The notes under the pieces are model-generated. The model was not told the DNA's origin. It worked only from the letters and a program-made list of their open reading frames with translations, and made no database searches. 64,000 bases of DNA from an uncultured Muribaculaceae bacterium (GTDB lineage: Bacteria; Bacteroidota; Bacteroidia; Bacteroidales; Muribaculaceae): assembly GCA_910588065.1 (NCBI GenBank), contig CAJUPZ010000004.1, positions 87,474 to 151,473 of the forward strand. The letters are read 5' to 3'. This document shows positions 52,835 through 61,225 of this stretch, in pieces. The first letter of the stretch is position 1; every line of letters begins with the position of its first letter. The position numbers and the translations under genes were made by a program.

Positions 52835-53719
52835 TCACTTATCGTTATCTGCTGCGGATATTCCGGCAGCCACTGTTGAGGCGATTGCTGCGGCCACCTC
52901 CGGGGTAAGGGTGGTAAGGGTGTCGATTTCAAGATTATTGTCGGCGAGCGCCGCAATGGCTCCCGCAACCGCTCCGGCATTGGCCTGCAGTGTGTCTTCA
53001 ACACCCGCACATCTCTCCTTCAACACAGTGTCACGGTGGTACAGCTCCACATTCTGCCCTGAGAAATCCACGTTTATATAGGTGTCGCAGTAGAAGCGGA
53101 TATGACGCTCGTAGGCACGGGCTGAGTCGCTCTCCTTGAATATCACCCCGAGGTCACTGCTGCGTGTGAGAACAACATTCGCAATCTCGAGATTCTCAAG
53201 AATATCGGGCATCATCTTAGTGACACCCGCCTTGGGTGGAGGTGTCAGACCGGGCACATAAACCAATATTGCCTTGCGCTCCACAGCATGCTGCAGCAGG
53301 TCTGTAAGCTGGGGACGCACCCTCTGGTCGAGGCTGAAATATGTGCCGAACACAACAATGTCATCCTTGTCAATCCGGGGCCACACAACGTCAAAACGCT
53401 CTTTGGGAAACTGACGGCTGCACACCATGTCCTCAACCTGCTCGAACCGGCAGTTCATCGAGGTGATGCCCTCCGTATAGCGGTCTATAGACGCCGTGTT
53501 CACACCATGCCGCTCGAGATAGCCCACAAGCATATCTCCTATACGGTCGCGGGCACACTCGCTGACGTATGTCACATTGCGGCCCGCACCGCCGAGCATC
53601 GCGGCCGCATTCAGCAGCCTGCCGCCGGGGCGCGCGGTCACTTCCGCAGGACATCTGTCAGTGTTTTCGGGAAAAATAAGGTCGAGCGTGCACTCCCCTA
53701 TTATGATAATCTTTTTCAT
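52835..53719 (-). CDS. PfkB-family sugar-kinase-like protein, catalytic Asp lost
   Basis: 294 aa. Ribokinase-like N-terminus with KIIIIGECTLDLIFPE and PGGRLLNAAAMLGGAGRNVTYVSECARDRIGD near 32-62, a good PfkB signature I. The C-terminal signature reads DTLQANAGAVAGAI where the family has DTxGAGDxFxxG: the anion hole glycines and the catalytic base Asp are replaced (Asp to Ala). The substrate-binding area also lacks the usual D-x-N-x-R. It is therefore probably a pseudokinase or a diverged binding protein. It has its own promoter. Confidence 0.8.
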   Translation of the reverse strand: MKKIIIIGECTLDLIFPENTDRCPAEVTARPGGRLLNAAAMLGGAGRNVTYVSECARDRIGDMLVGYLERHGVNTASIDRYTEGITSMNCRFEQVEDMVCSRQFPKERFDVVWPRIDKDDIVVFGTYFSLDQRVRPQLTDLLQHAVERKAILVYVPGLTPPPKAGVTKMMPDILENLEIANVVLTRSSDLGVIFKESDSARAYERHIRFYCDTYINVDFSGQNVELYHRDTVLKERCAGVEDTLQANAGAVAGAIAALADNNLEIDTLTTLTPEVAAAIASTVAAGISAADNDK

Positions 53720-53751
53720 CTGGCGCGTGTTTGAAAAGGTGCATTGTCACG

Positions 53752-53783
53752 CAAAATTACAACTATTTGGCGGTAACAGACAA
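53752..53783 (-). promoter_or_regulatory. Promoter of the PfkB-like gene
   Basis: TTG at 53783-53781, a 21-bp spacer and TAATTTTG at 53759-53752 on the minus strand, 33 bp upstream of the ATG. It separates this gene from the upstream thioesterase-recF group. Confidence 0.65.
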
Positions 53784-53792
53784 CTTTTATCG

Positions 53793-54263
53793 CTATAGTT
53801 TTCTGCCCTCATACTTCTCAACGCACTCAACCCAATGTCTGTCAATGGCTTTGCTCTGTGCCGTTGCGGGGTCGAAACCGGCCATCACAGTGGTGCCGAC
53901 ACACTTTGTCTGGCAGGTGACGCTGTTCACTATCCGCTGCTCCATCTTGAAGCTGCGCTCACCTACTGTGGTGACAGTTGTCCACACTTCAAGGCTTTCA
54001 TTGAAATATGAGGGGGAATAGAAGTCACACCCTATGTGCACCACTACTGCGTTGATGCTGTTCCAGTCCATTCCTTCCGGCAACACATCGCTGAAATAAT
54101 TGACCTTTGCCAGGTCCATGAATGTCAGGTACACATTATTGTTCAGATGCCCGAGCATGTCTATGTCGGTGAAACGCATCTGCACCGGCAGGCAATGGTG
54201 AAAGGGAAATTGCGCGGCCGGCACCTTGGGGTTGTCAGAAGGAAGAAATGTTCCTGTTTCCAT
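53793..54263 (-). CDS. Acyl-CoA thioesterase (hotdog fold, 4HBT type)
   Basis: 156 aa. Hotdog fold with LPVQMRFTDIDMLGHLNNNVYLTFMDLAKVNYF near 27-60 (the Asp-His-containing active loop of 4-hydroxybenzoyl-CoA thioesterases) and a central VVHIGCDFYSPSYFNESLEVWTTVTTVGERSF. Exact acyl substrate unknown. Sits 10 bp before the DUF721 gene on the transcription order recF-DUF721-thioesterase. Confidence 0.88.
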   Translation of the reverse strand: METGTFLPSDNPKVPAAQFPFHHCLPVQMRFTDIDMLGHLNNNVYLTFMDLAKVNYFSDVLPEGMDWNSINAVVVHIGCDFYSPSYFNESLEVWTTVTTVGERSFKMEQRIVNSVTCQTKCVGTTVMAGFDPATAQSKAIDRHWVECVEKYEGRKL

Positions 54264-54272
54264 AATATGCTG

Positions 54273-54563
54273 TCAATGAATTGATATGTCTGTAATAACG
54301 TTTTTGCCCACGGCGTTGTTTATCAGCTCTATAAGCCGCTGCTTGTGAAAGGACAGCTCATGCTTCAGCGGCGCGGAGGTGATGAACACATGGAGCGTGG
54401 AGCCATCGACAAAGCGCTTGAATGTGTAGCGGTTCACACCGGGTCCCACAATCTCGCTCCACGCAAAGCTGGCGCGCTGACGGGCCAACTGGTCGGCTCC
54501 GCCGCTGTTGCTCAGCGCCTCGTCGATAATGTCTGCTATGCTTTTGGGGTCGGTGCGTTTCAT
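54273..54563 (-). CDS. DUF721 (DciA-like) protein
   Basis: 96 aa from ATG 54563, which overlaps the recF stop by ATGA; an in-frame ATG at 54602 lies inside recF and is less likely. DUF721 pattern: KSIADIIDEALSNSGGADQLARQRASFAWSEIVGPGVNRYTFKRFVDGSTLHVFITSAPLKHEL is the diagnostic run (given here in overview). DUF721 proteins include DciA, the replicative helicase loader operator, and commonly sit beside recF. Confidence 0.9.
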   Translation of the reverse strand: MKRTDPKSIADIIDEALSNSGGADQLARQRASFAWSEIVGPGVNRYTFKRFVDGSTLHVFITSAPLKHELSFHKQRLIELINNAVGKNVITDISIH

Positions 54564-55666
54564 CCGTTGGTAATACTGAATAATCCGTCCGCCACATTCC
54601 ACATTGAGTAATTGCCGGCGGTGTAGCTCATGATTTCGTCAAGGTGGGCGCGGTTGGTATCAGTTATGAAAATCTGTCCGAATTCGTCGCCGGTCACCAT
54701 CGCCATGATGCGCTCCACACGGTCCGCATCGAGTTTGTCAAAAATATCGTCGAGAAGCAGCAGCGGCCTCATTCCTGAAGCGCGGTGCAGAAACTCATAT
54801 TGGGCGAAGCGCAGCGCGGTGGTGAAGGTTTTGCACTGGCCCTGGGAGGCTGTGCGCCGCATGGCCATGCCGTTGAGAGTCATCTCAATATCATCGCGGT
54901 GAGGACCCACTGTGGTGTGTTTCAGTATCTCATCGCGCCTGCGGTTCTCTTCAAGCAGGGCTGACAATGGCGTATTTCCATCGCCGAGACTACCTATGAA
55001 GGCAAGGCTCACATCCTCGCCGTTCTCGCCCGCTATGGCATGGTAAAACCTGCTGAAAATGCCCTGCAGTTCGCCAATCCACGCCGTGCGGCGCGGGTGG
55101 ATATATGAAGCAGCCATATCCAGCTGCAGCTCCACAGCCTCAAAGAGGGCGCGGTCGGCCACCCCGTCGCGCAGCATCCTATTGCGTTGCTCAAGGGCCG
55201 CATTGTAACGTATCAGAGCCTCCAGATAGCGTCTGTCGCCCTGCGATATCACCATATCCATCCACTTGCGGCGCTCCTCGGAGGTACCCCTCACAAGGTC
55301 GCTGTCGGCCGGAGCAGCCATCACCAGGGGAAACAGTCCTATATGCTCGCTCAGACGCGAATACTCCTTGCCGGAGCGCTTAAGGCTCTTGCGCCGCCCG
55401 CGCGCCATGCCGAGTGTCAGCTCCTCAGCGGCGCCGGCCCGGGTGTAGCGACCCTTGCACAGGGCAAAATCCTCACCATTGCGTATCAGCATAGCATCCG
55501 GCACTCCTGTGAAGCTCTTGCAAAAGCTCATGAAGTACACCGCATCGAGCAGATTGCTCTTGCCCATGCCGTTATTGCCCAGAAAACAGTTGATTTTAGG
55601 CGAAAAATCAAGCTGCGCCCCGGCTATGTTCTTGAAATTGGTGAGTGTGAGTGTGTCTAACCGCAT
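54560..55666 (-). CDS. recF: DNA replication/repair protein RecF
   Basis: 368 aa. Walker A GNNGMGKSNLLDAV near 30-43, a signature-like SQGQCKTFTTALRFAQYEF near 277 and a Walker B LLLLDDIFDKLDADR near 303. Loads RecA at gaps together with RecO and RecR. In Bacteroidales recF is not next to dnaA/dnaN. Coupled to the DUF721 gene by a 4-bp overlap. Confidence 0.96.
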   Translation of the reverse strand: MRLDTLTLTNFKNIAGAQLDFSPKINCFLGNNGMGKSNLLDAVYFMSFCKSFTGVPDAMLIRNGEDFALCKGRYTRAGAAEELTLGMARGRRKSLKRSGKEYSRLSEHIGLFPLVMAAPADSDLVRGTSEERRKWMDMVISQGDRRYLEALIRYNAALEQRNRMLRDGVADRALFEAVELQLDMAASYIHPRRTAWIGELQGIFSRFYHAIAGENGEDVSLAFIGSLGDGNTPLSALLEENRRRDEILKHTTVGPHRDDIEMTLNGMAMRRTASQGQCKTFTTALRFAQYEFLHRASGMRPLLLLDDIFDKLDADRVERIMAMVTGDEFGQIFITDTNRAHLDEIMSYTAGNYSMWNVADGLFSITNG

Positions 55667-55675
55667 GGATAGCTC

Positions 55676-56728
55676 TTACTTTGTGGCTTTGAGGAAAATC
55701 TGGGTGGGAAAATGGTCACTGTAGCCATAGAGAAAACGGCCGCCGGCGTATGTGCGGTGAGGCATTCCGGTATAAGGAGCCTCTTTCTGCTTGAGAAAAT
55801 CGAGGTCGCACACCTCTGCTCCGACGAGCTGCAGGGTAGCTCCGTTGTCCGGTAGCAGCATACCGCCCACAATAATCTGGTCAAAAAGATTCCACTTGCC
55901 CTTGTATGTCAGAGTACCCTTGCCGGAAGCAAGAATATCCCACCAGGGATTGTAGAAACCGGTAGGGGGCACATCGTAGGCATTGCGGCGTGCACCGAGA
56001 ACCTGAGCGCACGACACATTCTGCGGGTCGTCATTCAAATCGCCCATAATGATAATCGGGCGCAGCGGAGAAGCCGCCCTGAGCGAATCAGCTATCTGTT
56101 TTGACAGCTCGGCGGCAGCAACGCGCATAGGCTCGGACATCTCCTGGCCGCCAAGGCGCGAGGGCCAATGGTTGACAATCACACTGATGGTGTCAGAGCC
56201 GAGCACACCTGATACACACAGCTGGTCGCGTGTAAGAAACGTGGGGTTTGACTCTATGAAAAGGCGGTGAGCCTCAACACCGGTGACTGTGAACTGGGCT
56301 GAATCATAGAGCAGCGCAACATCAATTCCGCGCAGATCAGGCGAATCGTGGTGGGCATACTGCAGATGCCTGCGCCGCAGCGGCTTGGCATTGACAAGGT
56401 CGGCCACAACGCTCTCATTCTCCACCTCCGCAATGCCTATTATGGCAGGGCCGCCGGGAGTCGACTCACTCACCAGCCCCGCAATGGCATTGGCAAGATT
56501 ATTAATCTTTATATTATACTTCCGGGTGTCCCAACGGCGGGCACCCTCAGGCGAAAACTCGAGGTCATACCGGCCATTGGAATTGATTGTATCAAACAGA
56601 TTTTCAAGATTATAGAATGCCACACCATACACCTTGCCGCTGTCGGCGGCAGCAACGGTTGGCAAAGAGGCGGCGCAGCAGGCAAGGCCGGCAGCCAATG
56701 AAGCGATAGTGAGAATAAACTTATTCAT
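55676..56728 (-). CDS. Exported endonuclease/exonuclease/phosphatase-family protein
   Basis: 350 aa. Signal peptide (ILTIASLAAGLACCAASLPTVAAA). EEP fold: YGVAFYNLENLFDTIN near 34, IIGIAEVENESV near 93 (metal Glu), SVIVNHWPSRLGG near 182 (His), IIMGDLNDDPQN near 225 (DxN), YGYSDHFPTQIFL near 337 (SDH). Similar in size to secreted nucleases of Bacteroidetes, longer than the other EEP protein at 43 kb. Single gene followed by recF 9 bp later. Confidence 0.9.
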   Translation of the reverse strand: MNKFILTIASLAAGLACCAASLPTVAAADSGKVYGVAFYNLENLFDTINSNGRYDLEFSPEGARRWDTRKYNIKINNLANAIAGLVSESTPGGPAIIGIAEVENESVVADLVNAKPLRRRHLQYAHHDSPDLRGIDVALLYDSAQFTVTGVEAHRLFIESNPTFLTRDQLCVSGVLGSDTISVIVNHWPSRLGGQEMSEPMRVAAAELSKQIADSLRAASPLRPIIIMGDLNDDPQNVSCAQVLGARRNAYDVPPTGFYNPWWDILASGKGTLTYKGKWNLFDQIIVGGMLLPDNGATLQLVGAEVCDLDFLKQKEAPYTGMPHRTYAGGRFLYGYSDHFPTQIFLKATK

Positions 56729-56806
56729 ACATTCAGAAATTTCACCGTAAAATTAGCTATTCCCCGCCACCCCACCAAATAAAAGGTGGAGCTTAGAACA
56801 CGAACC

Positions 56807-56838
56807 TTTGATTTTGTCAGTAATGTTGCGTAATTTTG
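56807..56838 (+). promoter_or_regulatory. Promoter of the bitopic membrane-protein gene
   Basis: TTTG at 56807-56810, 20-bp spacer, TAATTTTG at 56831-56838. Transcription should start near 56844, which rules out the ATG at 56843 and favours 56861. Confidence 0.75.
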
Positions 56839-56860
56839 CAGCATGTATAATAATACAGAT

Positions 56861-58201
56861 ATGAGCGACTATTCTGATATTTGCCTTAAAATAATCACAT
56901 TCACCGAGGGTTGTGAGCCGAAAATCCATCTTGACCACGGCTATGCGCCTCTTCTCCCGGATACAAATCCCCTGGATTATTTCATTAATGCGGAGGAGGC
57001 TTTTGTGCTGTTCATGAAATCAGGTAATGTTGTACAGCTATGGAAGCGCACCGGCAACGGCAGTGTCATAGCGGCTTCGGTGGCTATTCGTGTCGGCTCC
57101 AAAATTTACGGCCGCTCTGTTGTGAAGCTGCTCAGGGAGTGTGTGGACACTCCCCAGATTGCAGATGTGGTTGCTCTCTTCAGGGAGTGCGAGATATTTG
57201 ACAATGTTATGTGGTTTCCTTGTCGAATTGAAAGAAACGAAAACATTCTCAATCAGATACTTCAGGAACCGGAACTGCCGAGGGCCATGCGCAGCTACAC
57301 CTCCACAGCATCGCTTGTTGAGCTGATCGACGCTCGCCTTGACGGCGGCGATGCTGAGGTTGAAACACTGATTCTTGCAGCCGCCACCGCGGTGGCGGCT
57401 GTTGACGAAACTGAGCTGCCGAGACTGCGCGCTGCCAAGAGACCGGATTTTGAGGTGAATGCAACTGCTGCGAGCAAGCCTGAGCCCAAGCCGTCACTCA
57501 AAAGCTATTATTTTGACGACGAGCCGGAAGAGGATGAGGAGCCTGTGCTGCAGGAAACTAAATCAAGAAAGCGTGGAAGCAAGTGGGTAACCGCCGCCCT
57601 TTTTGTTGTGGCTCTTGCAATCGGTTATGCGGTTGTGCGCTACTTGCCGGACCTGCTTCCGTCATCAACATCCTACGACAATATCGAAGCTACCAATGTG
57701 AGCGAGCTGCCACAGAACCAAATGATTGCCGCCGTAGCCGACACTGTGACCGACACTGTGGCAACCGCTGACACCGCTGCTGTGATAACCGACAGCGTTG
57801 CGGCCGCGACGATTGCAGACACCGCCGCGCAACCGGCAGCGGCGCAGTCCGAGCCCACAGAGACTGTTGACATCGAATATCTCAACTCAAACAAAGTGTG
57901 GGACCGCTCAATGCTCAAGAGCGAGAAATACCGCGCTTTCTTTGACCTTTTTGCCCAAGGCGACCTATACGAGATTGCCAATGCCGACTACTTTGCCGTT
58001 GAGGGACAGTGCACCAACACCCGAGCCAAAAAGGTTGCAGACCTGATATGGCAGGCCTACAAGACCCCCACCCACCAGTCAAACCGCCGCGAACTGCGCA
58101 AGCTGAAGGGTAGCGACCGCATTGACCTGCAGAAGCTCATCAACACACTGGCGCTGTACCGCGACAGAAACCCCAACAAGTCACCACGACCCAAACGTTA
58201 A
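56861..58201 (+). CDS. Bitopic membrane protein of unknown function
   Basis: 446 aa. Three regions: a cytoplasmic N-terminal domain (about 1-190) with no recognised family; an acidic/basic linker ending in KSRKRGSK; one transmembrane helix near 243-262 (WVTAALFVVALAIGYAVVRYL), with Lys/Arg before it placing the C-terminus in the periplasm. A Thr/Asp/Ala-rich repeat-like stretch (DTVTDTVATADTAAVITDSVA) then leads to a C-terminal domain (about 345-446) with a conserved-looking YRAFFDLFAQGDLYEIANADYF. Function unknown; a sensor or scaffold topology. It is monocistronic or reads into rhaM. Confidence 0.75.
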   Translation: MSDYSDICLKIITFTEGCEPKIHLDHGYAPLLPDTNPLDYFINAEEAFVLFMKSGNVVQLWKRTGNGSVIAASVAIRVGSKIYGRSVVKLLRECVDTPQIADVVALFRECEIFDNVMWFPCRIERNENILNQILQEPELPRAMRSYTSTASLVELIDARLDGGDAEVETLILAAATAVAAVDETELPRLRAAKRPDFEVNATAASKPEPKPSLKSYYFDDEPEEDEEPVLQETKSRKRGSKWVTAALFVVALAIGYAVVRYLPDLLPSSTSYDNIEATNVSELPQNQMIAAVADTVTDTVATADTAAVITDSVAAATIADTAAQPAAAQSEPTETVDIEYLNSNKVWDRSMLKSEKYRAFFDLFAQGDLYEIANADYFAVEGQCTNTRAKKVADLIWQAYKTPTHQSNRRELRKLKGSDRIDLQKLINTLALYRDRNPNKSPRPKR

Positions 58202-58218
58202 AAAAAACACATATAGCC

Positions 58219-58608
58219 ATGAACACCACCCCTACCGGATATCCCGTCAAAGAGTTTGACGGCCCGACAAAAAGATTTGTACGATGCCTGTCGCTGCGCA
58301 ATGACTCAGCGCTGATAGCCGAATACAAGAACCGCCACGCTAAGGGCAACATCTGGCCTGAAATCATCGCCGGACTCAAGCAGGTGGGCGTGCTGGAGAT
58401 GGAAATCTACATCAACGGCACCAACCTTACCATGATAGTGGAGACACCGGCCGACTTTGACTGGGACGCCGCCATGGGAGCGCTCGCATCACTGCCACGA
58501 CAGCAGGAGTGGGAGGACTATATGGCCGAATTCCAGCTCGCCGAGCCGGGAGCCACCTCATCAGAGAAATGGCAGCCGATGGAAAGAATGTTTCATTTCT
58601 ATGAATAG
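58219..58608 (+). CDS. L-rhamnose mutarotase-like protein
   Basis: 129 aa, matching the RhaM/YiiL family (COG3254): RFVRCLSLRNDSALIAEYKNRHAKGNIWPEIIAGLKQVGVLEMEIYI includes the active-site Tyr, His and Trp-Pro-Glu. The Pfam family also contains L-fucose mutarotases. No rhamnose or fucose catabolic gene is in the window, so the substrate is open. It lies 18 bp after the membrane-protein gene. Confidence 0.88.
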   Translation: MNTTPTGYPVKEFDGPTKRFVRCLSLRNDSALIAEYKNRHAKGNIWPEIIAGLKQVGVLEMEIYINGTNLTMIVETPADFDWDAAMGALASLPRQQEWEDYMAEFQLAEPGATSSEKWQPMERMFHFYE

Positions 58609-58611
58609 GCT

Positions 58612-59064
58612 ATGCGGCTTGTCATACAGAGAGTTACCGGAGCGCGTCTAAGCATCGGAGGGGAGGAATACTCTTCGATAGGAGCCGGGCTGATGGTGCT
58701 TGTGGGTGTTGAGAACGGCGATACTCAGAGCGATGCGTCATGGCTCGCCGCCAAGACCGCCGGACTGAGAATATTTGCCGATGAGGCGGGGGTGATGAAC
58801 CTCGATGTGAAGGCTACAGAAGGAGATGTCATGGCAGTAAGCCAGTTTACCCTCACAGCCTCCACCCGCAAAGGGAACCGCCCGAGCTACATACGCGCCG
58901 CAGGTGGCGACACCGCCGCTCCACTGTATGAATTCTACTGCACCGAGCTTGAGAAGCTCACAGGCAAGAGTGTTGCCCGCGGAGTGTTCGGGGCCGATAT
59001 GCAGATAGAGCTGACCAACGACGGCCCTGTGACCATCATCATAGACTCAAAGCTGAAGGAATGA
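58612..59064 (+). CDS. dtd: D-aminoacyl-tRNA deacylase
   Basis: 150 aa. Family signatures SQFTLTASTRKGNRPSY near 82-98 and GVFGADMQIELTNDGPVTIII near 124; removes D-amino acids from charged tRNA. It follows rhaM by 3 bp and overlaps the next gene by ATGA. Confidence 0.96.
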   Translation: MRLVIQRVTGARLSIGGEEYSSIGAGLMVLVGVENGDTQSDASWLAAKTAGLRIFADEAGVMNLDVKATEGDVMAVSQFTLTASTRKGNRPSYIRAAGGDTAAPLYEFYCTELEKLTGKSVARGVFGADMQIELTNDGPVTIIIDSKLKE

Positions 59065-59408
59065 GCACCCCGGAGATGACCATAGAGCAGCTGCAACGCA
59101 CTGTTGACCAATGGATAACCACCATAGGCGTGAGATACTTCTCACCGCTGACAAACATGGCCGTACTTGCCGAGGAAACCGGCGAGGTGGCCCGCATAAT
59201 GGCGCGCCGCTACGGCGACCAGTCAGCCAAGCCCGGCGACAACATGGACCTTGCCGACGAGCTCGCCGACCTGCTGTGGGTTGTGGCCGCCATTGCAAAC
59301 CAGACCGGGGTAAACCTCACCGAGGCGATTGCGAACAATATCCACAAGAAAAACATTAGGGACATAGACAGGCACCGCCTGAATCCCAAACTTACCGACA
59401 AACAATAA
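59061..59408 (+). CDS. MazG-like nucleotide pyrophosphohydrolase
   Basis: 115 aa. All-alpha NTP-PPase: LAEETGEVARIMARRYGDQ near 35-53 and LADELADLLWVVAAIANQTG near 67-86 provide the four metal-binding acidic residues (ExxE...DxxxD). Prevents misincorporation of altered nucleotides; substrate not determined. Coupled to dtd. Confidence 0.92.
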   Translation: MSTPEMTIEQLQRTVDQWITTIGVRYFSPLTNMAVLAEETGEVARIMARRYGDQSAKPGDNMDLADELADLLWVVAAIANQTGVNLTEAIANNIHKKNIRDIDRHRLNPKLTDKQ

Positions 59409-59422
59409 AAATAAAAGCATAT

Positions 59423-60307
59423 ATGGCAGACAAGTATCATGACACCGTGGCCAAGAGCAACGTCACCACAGATGACGCCGCCGTTAAAAACGCCGTAGAA
59501 AAAATCCTCGCCGACAATCTCGCCGCCGAGCGCACCGACAAAAACCTCAGGCTGCTGTTCAGCTGCATAGACCTAACCACCCTGAAGTCTACCGACTCAC
59601 CCGCAAGCGTGGCCAGGTTCACTGAACGCGTAAATGATTTTGAGAACGAGCATGGCGACCTGCCTTCTGTGGCTGCCATCTGCGTGTATCCCAACTTTGC
59701 TCAGGTGGTGCGCACTGTGCTCGAAGTGAGCGAGGTGGAGATTGCCGCGGTTGCCGGCGGATTTCCCAGCGCGCAGACCTTTCCCGAAGTGAAGGTTGCC
59801 GAGACAGCCCTCGCTGTCGAGGGTGGAGCCGACGAGATCGATGTGGTGATGAACCTGGGCAACTTCTTTGACGGCGACTGGGAAGAGGTGTGCGATGAAC
59901 TCGAGGAGATGAAGCACTCATGCCGCGACAGCCGCCTGAAAGTGATTCTCGAGACCGGCGCGCTCAAAACCGCTGAAAATATCCGCAACGCATCCATACT
60001 TGCCATGTACTCCGGCGCCGATTTCATCAAAACCTCAACCGGCAAGGAATATCCCGGTGCCAGCCTTGAGGCAGCATACACCATGTGCCAGTGCATCAAG
60101 GAGTACCACAAGGCCACAGGCCGCAAGGTAGGCTTCAAGGCCGCGGGAGGCATAGTCACCGCCGAGGAGGCTCTCGGCTACTACTGCATAGTGAAGAATG
60201 TGCTTGGCGAGGAATGGCTCACCAATGAATACTTCCGCATCGGGGCAAGCCGTCTTGCAAACAACCTGCTGAGCGAGATTCTCGGCGAAGAAACCAAATT
60301 TTTCTGA
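59423..60307 (+). CDS. deoC: Deoxyribose-phosphate aldolase
   Basis: 294 aa, longer than the 220-260 aa minimal enzymes, as in the E. coli-type class. Visible: AICVYPNFAQVV near 75, EIDVVMNLGNFFDGDWEEV near 136, LKVILETGALKTAENI near 175, GADFIKTSTGKEYPGA near 200 (Schiff-base Lys). Cleaves 2-deoxyribose-5-phosphate. Its stop codon A is shared by the next start region; the GYF gene begins at the last base. Confidence 0.96.
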   Translation: MADKYHDTVAKSNVTTDDAAVKNAVEKILADNLAAERTDKNLRLLFSCIDLTTLKSTDSPASVARFTERVNDFENEHGDLPSVAAICVYPNFAQVVRTVLEVSEVEIAAVAGGFPSAQTFPEVKVAETALAVEGGADEIDVVMNLGNFFDGDWEEVCDELEEMKHSCRDSRLKVILETGALKTAENIRNASILAMYSGADFIKTSTGKEYPGASLEAAYTMCQCIKEYHKATGRKVGFKAAGGIVTAEEALGYYCIVKNVLGEEWLTNEYFRIGASRLANNLLSEILGEETKFF

Positions 60308-60840
60308 TGAACGAACAAAACAACTGCCGATATTGGGCGATGATAAACGGCACCCGCCGCGGCCCGATGAGTCTTGACGAGCTTATACGCCTGGCACCGG
60401 TGCCATCGACACCGGTGTGGCGTCAGGGGCTTGAGGACTGGTGTATGCTCTCCTCACTTCCTGAGCTGCGCGGCGGCGAGTGTGTGCCGCCGATGCCACC
60501 CGCACCGCCGGTTGTGCCCGCTGTGCCTGTGCCGCCGATGAACCCGGTCATGCCCCCGCCTCAGGCTATGTATCAGCCCGCGGTGCCACCGCAGCAGCCT
60601 CAGCAAGGGGAGCCGATGCCGCCCACCTATCTTGCGTGGAGCATAGTTGTGATGCTGCTCTGCTGCATAGTGCCCGGCATAGTGGCGCTTGTCTACTCCA
60701 CCAAGGTGAGCTCGCGTTTCAGCATGGGCGACTACGCCGGCGCAAAGGCCGCCTCAGAGAACGCAGCCATCTGGATTATCGTCACAGTAGTGTGCGGCAT
60801 CATAGCAGTGCCGTTCCAGATATTGCTTTCGCTCATATAA
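60307..60840 (+). CDS. GYF_2 (DUF4339) plus CD225/dispanin-like membrane protein
   Basis: 177 aa. GYF_2 domain at about 8-52 (YWAMINGTRRGPMSLDELIRL, WRQGLEDWCMLSSLPEL), a proline-rich linker at about 58-108 (PPMPPAPPVVPAVPVPPMNP) and a C-terminal CD225/dispanin-like pair of helices at about 110-177 (IVVMLLCCIVPGIVALVYSTKV, FSMGDYAGAKAASENA). The order is typical of Bacteroidetes proteins of unknown role. Start overlaps the deoC stop by 1 bp; stop overlaps the DUF2752 ATG (TAATG). Confidence 0.88.
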   Translation: MNEQNNCRYWAMINGTRRGPMSLDELIRLAPVPSTPVWRQGLEDWCMLSSLPELRGGECVPPMPPAPPVVPAVPVPPMNPVMPPPQAMYQPAVPPQQPQQGEPMPPTYLAWSIVVMLLCCIVPGIVALVYSTKVSSRFSMGDYAGAKAASENAAIWIIVTVVCGIIAVPFQILLSLI

Positions 60841-61220
60841 TGACGCTCAGCCGCCGCAATGCATTTTATGTTGCCGGAGCTGCGGTTCTATTGGCCGCAG
60901 CGGTGGTCTACGCGCTGTTCGACCCCTCTGTCAACCCGTTTCCGCGCTGCATCTTCCTGCAGGCTACAGGCTACAAATGCCCTGGTTGCGGCTCGCAGCG
61001 CGCCCTCCATGCACTGCTTCACGGCGACATTGCCGCCGCGTGGGGCTTCAACGCCATGCTAGTGGCTGCCATACCGGTTGTGGCAGCTATGTACATAGCC
61101 GAAATCACGCGCCGCCGCAGGCCGCAGCTGCACAACCGCCTGAACGGCTCTGTGGCTATATGGAGCGCATTCACACTGCTCGTCGGGTGGTGGATACTCA
61201 GAAACATCTTTGACCTGTGA
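60840..61220 (+). CDS. DUF2752 membrane protein
   Basis: 126 aa. N-terminal helix (AFYVAGAAVLLAAAVVYALF), then the DUF2752 signature FPRCIFLQATGYKCPGCGSQRALHALLHGD near 33-64 with its CPGCG, and two more helices. The ATG at 60840 overlaps the upstream stop. The open frame extends upstream to 60480, but that part is a shadow of the GYF gene. Often found with CD225 proteins. Function unknown. Confidence 0.9.
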   Translation: MTLSRRNAFYVAGAAVLLAAAVVYALFDPSVNPFPRCIFLQATGYKCPGCGSQRALHALLHGDIAAAWGFNAMLVAAIPVVAAMYIAEITRRRRPQLHNRLNGSVAIWSAFTLLVGWWILRNIFDL

Positions 61221-61225
61221 GTACC

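Noticed and set aside
56748..56755. TAATTTTA as promoter for the exported EEP gene (55676-56728)
   Set aside because: One mismatch to the -7 consensus and no -33 element; too weak to list.
60480..60839. Upstream 120 codons of the DUF2752 frame
   Set aside because: Ala/His-rich shadow of the GYF_2 gene; true start is the ATG at 60840.
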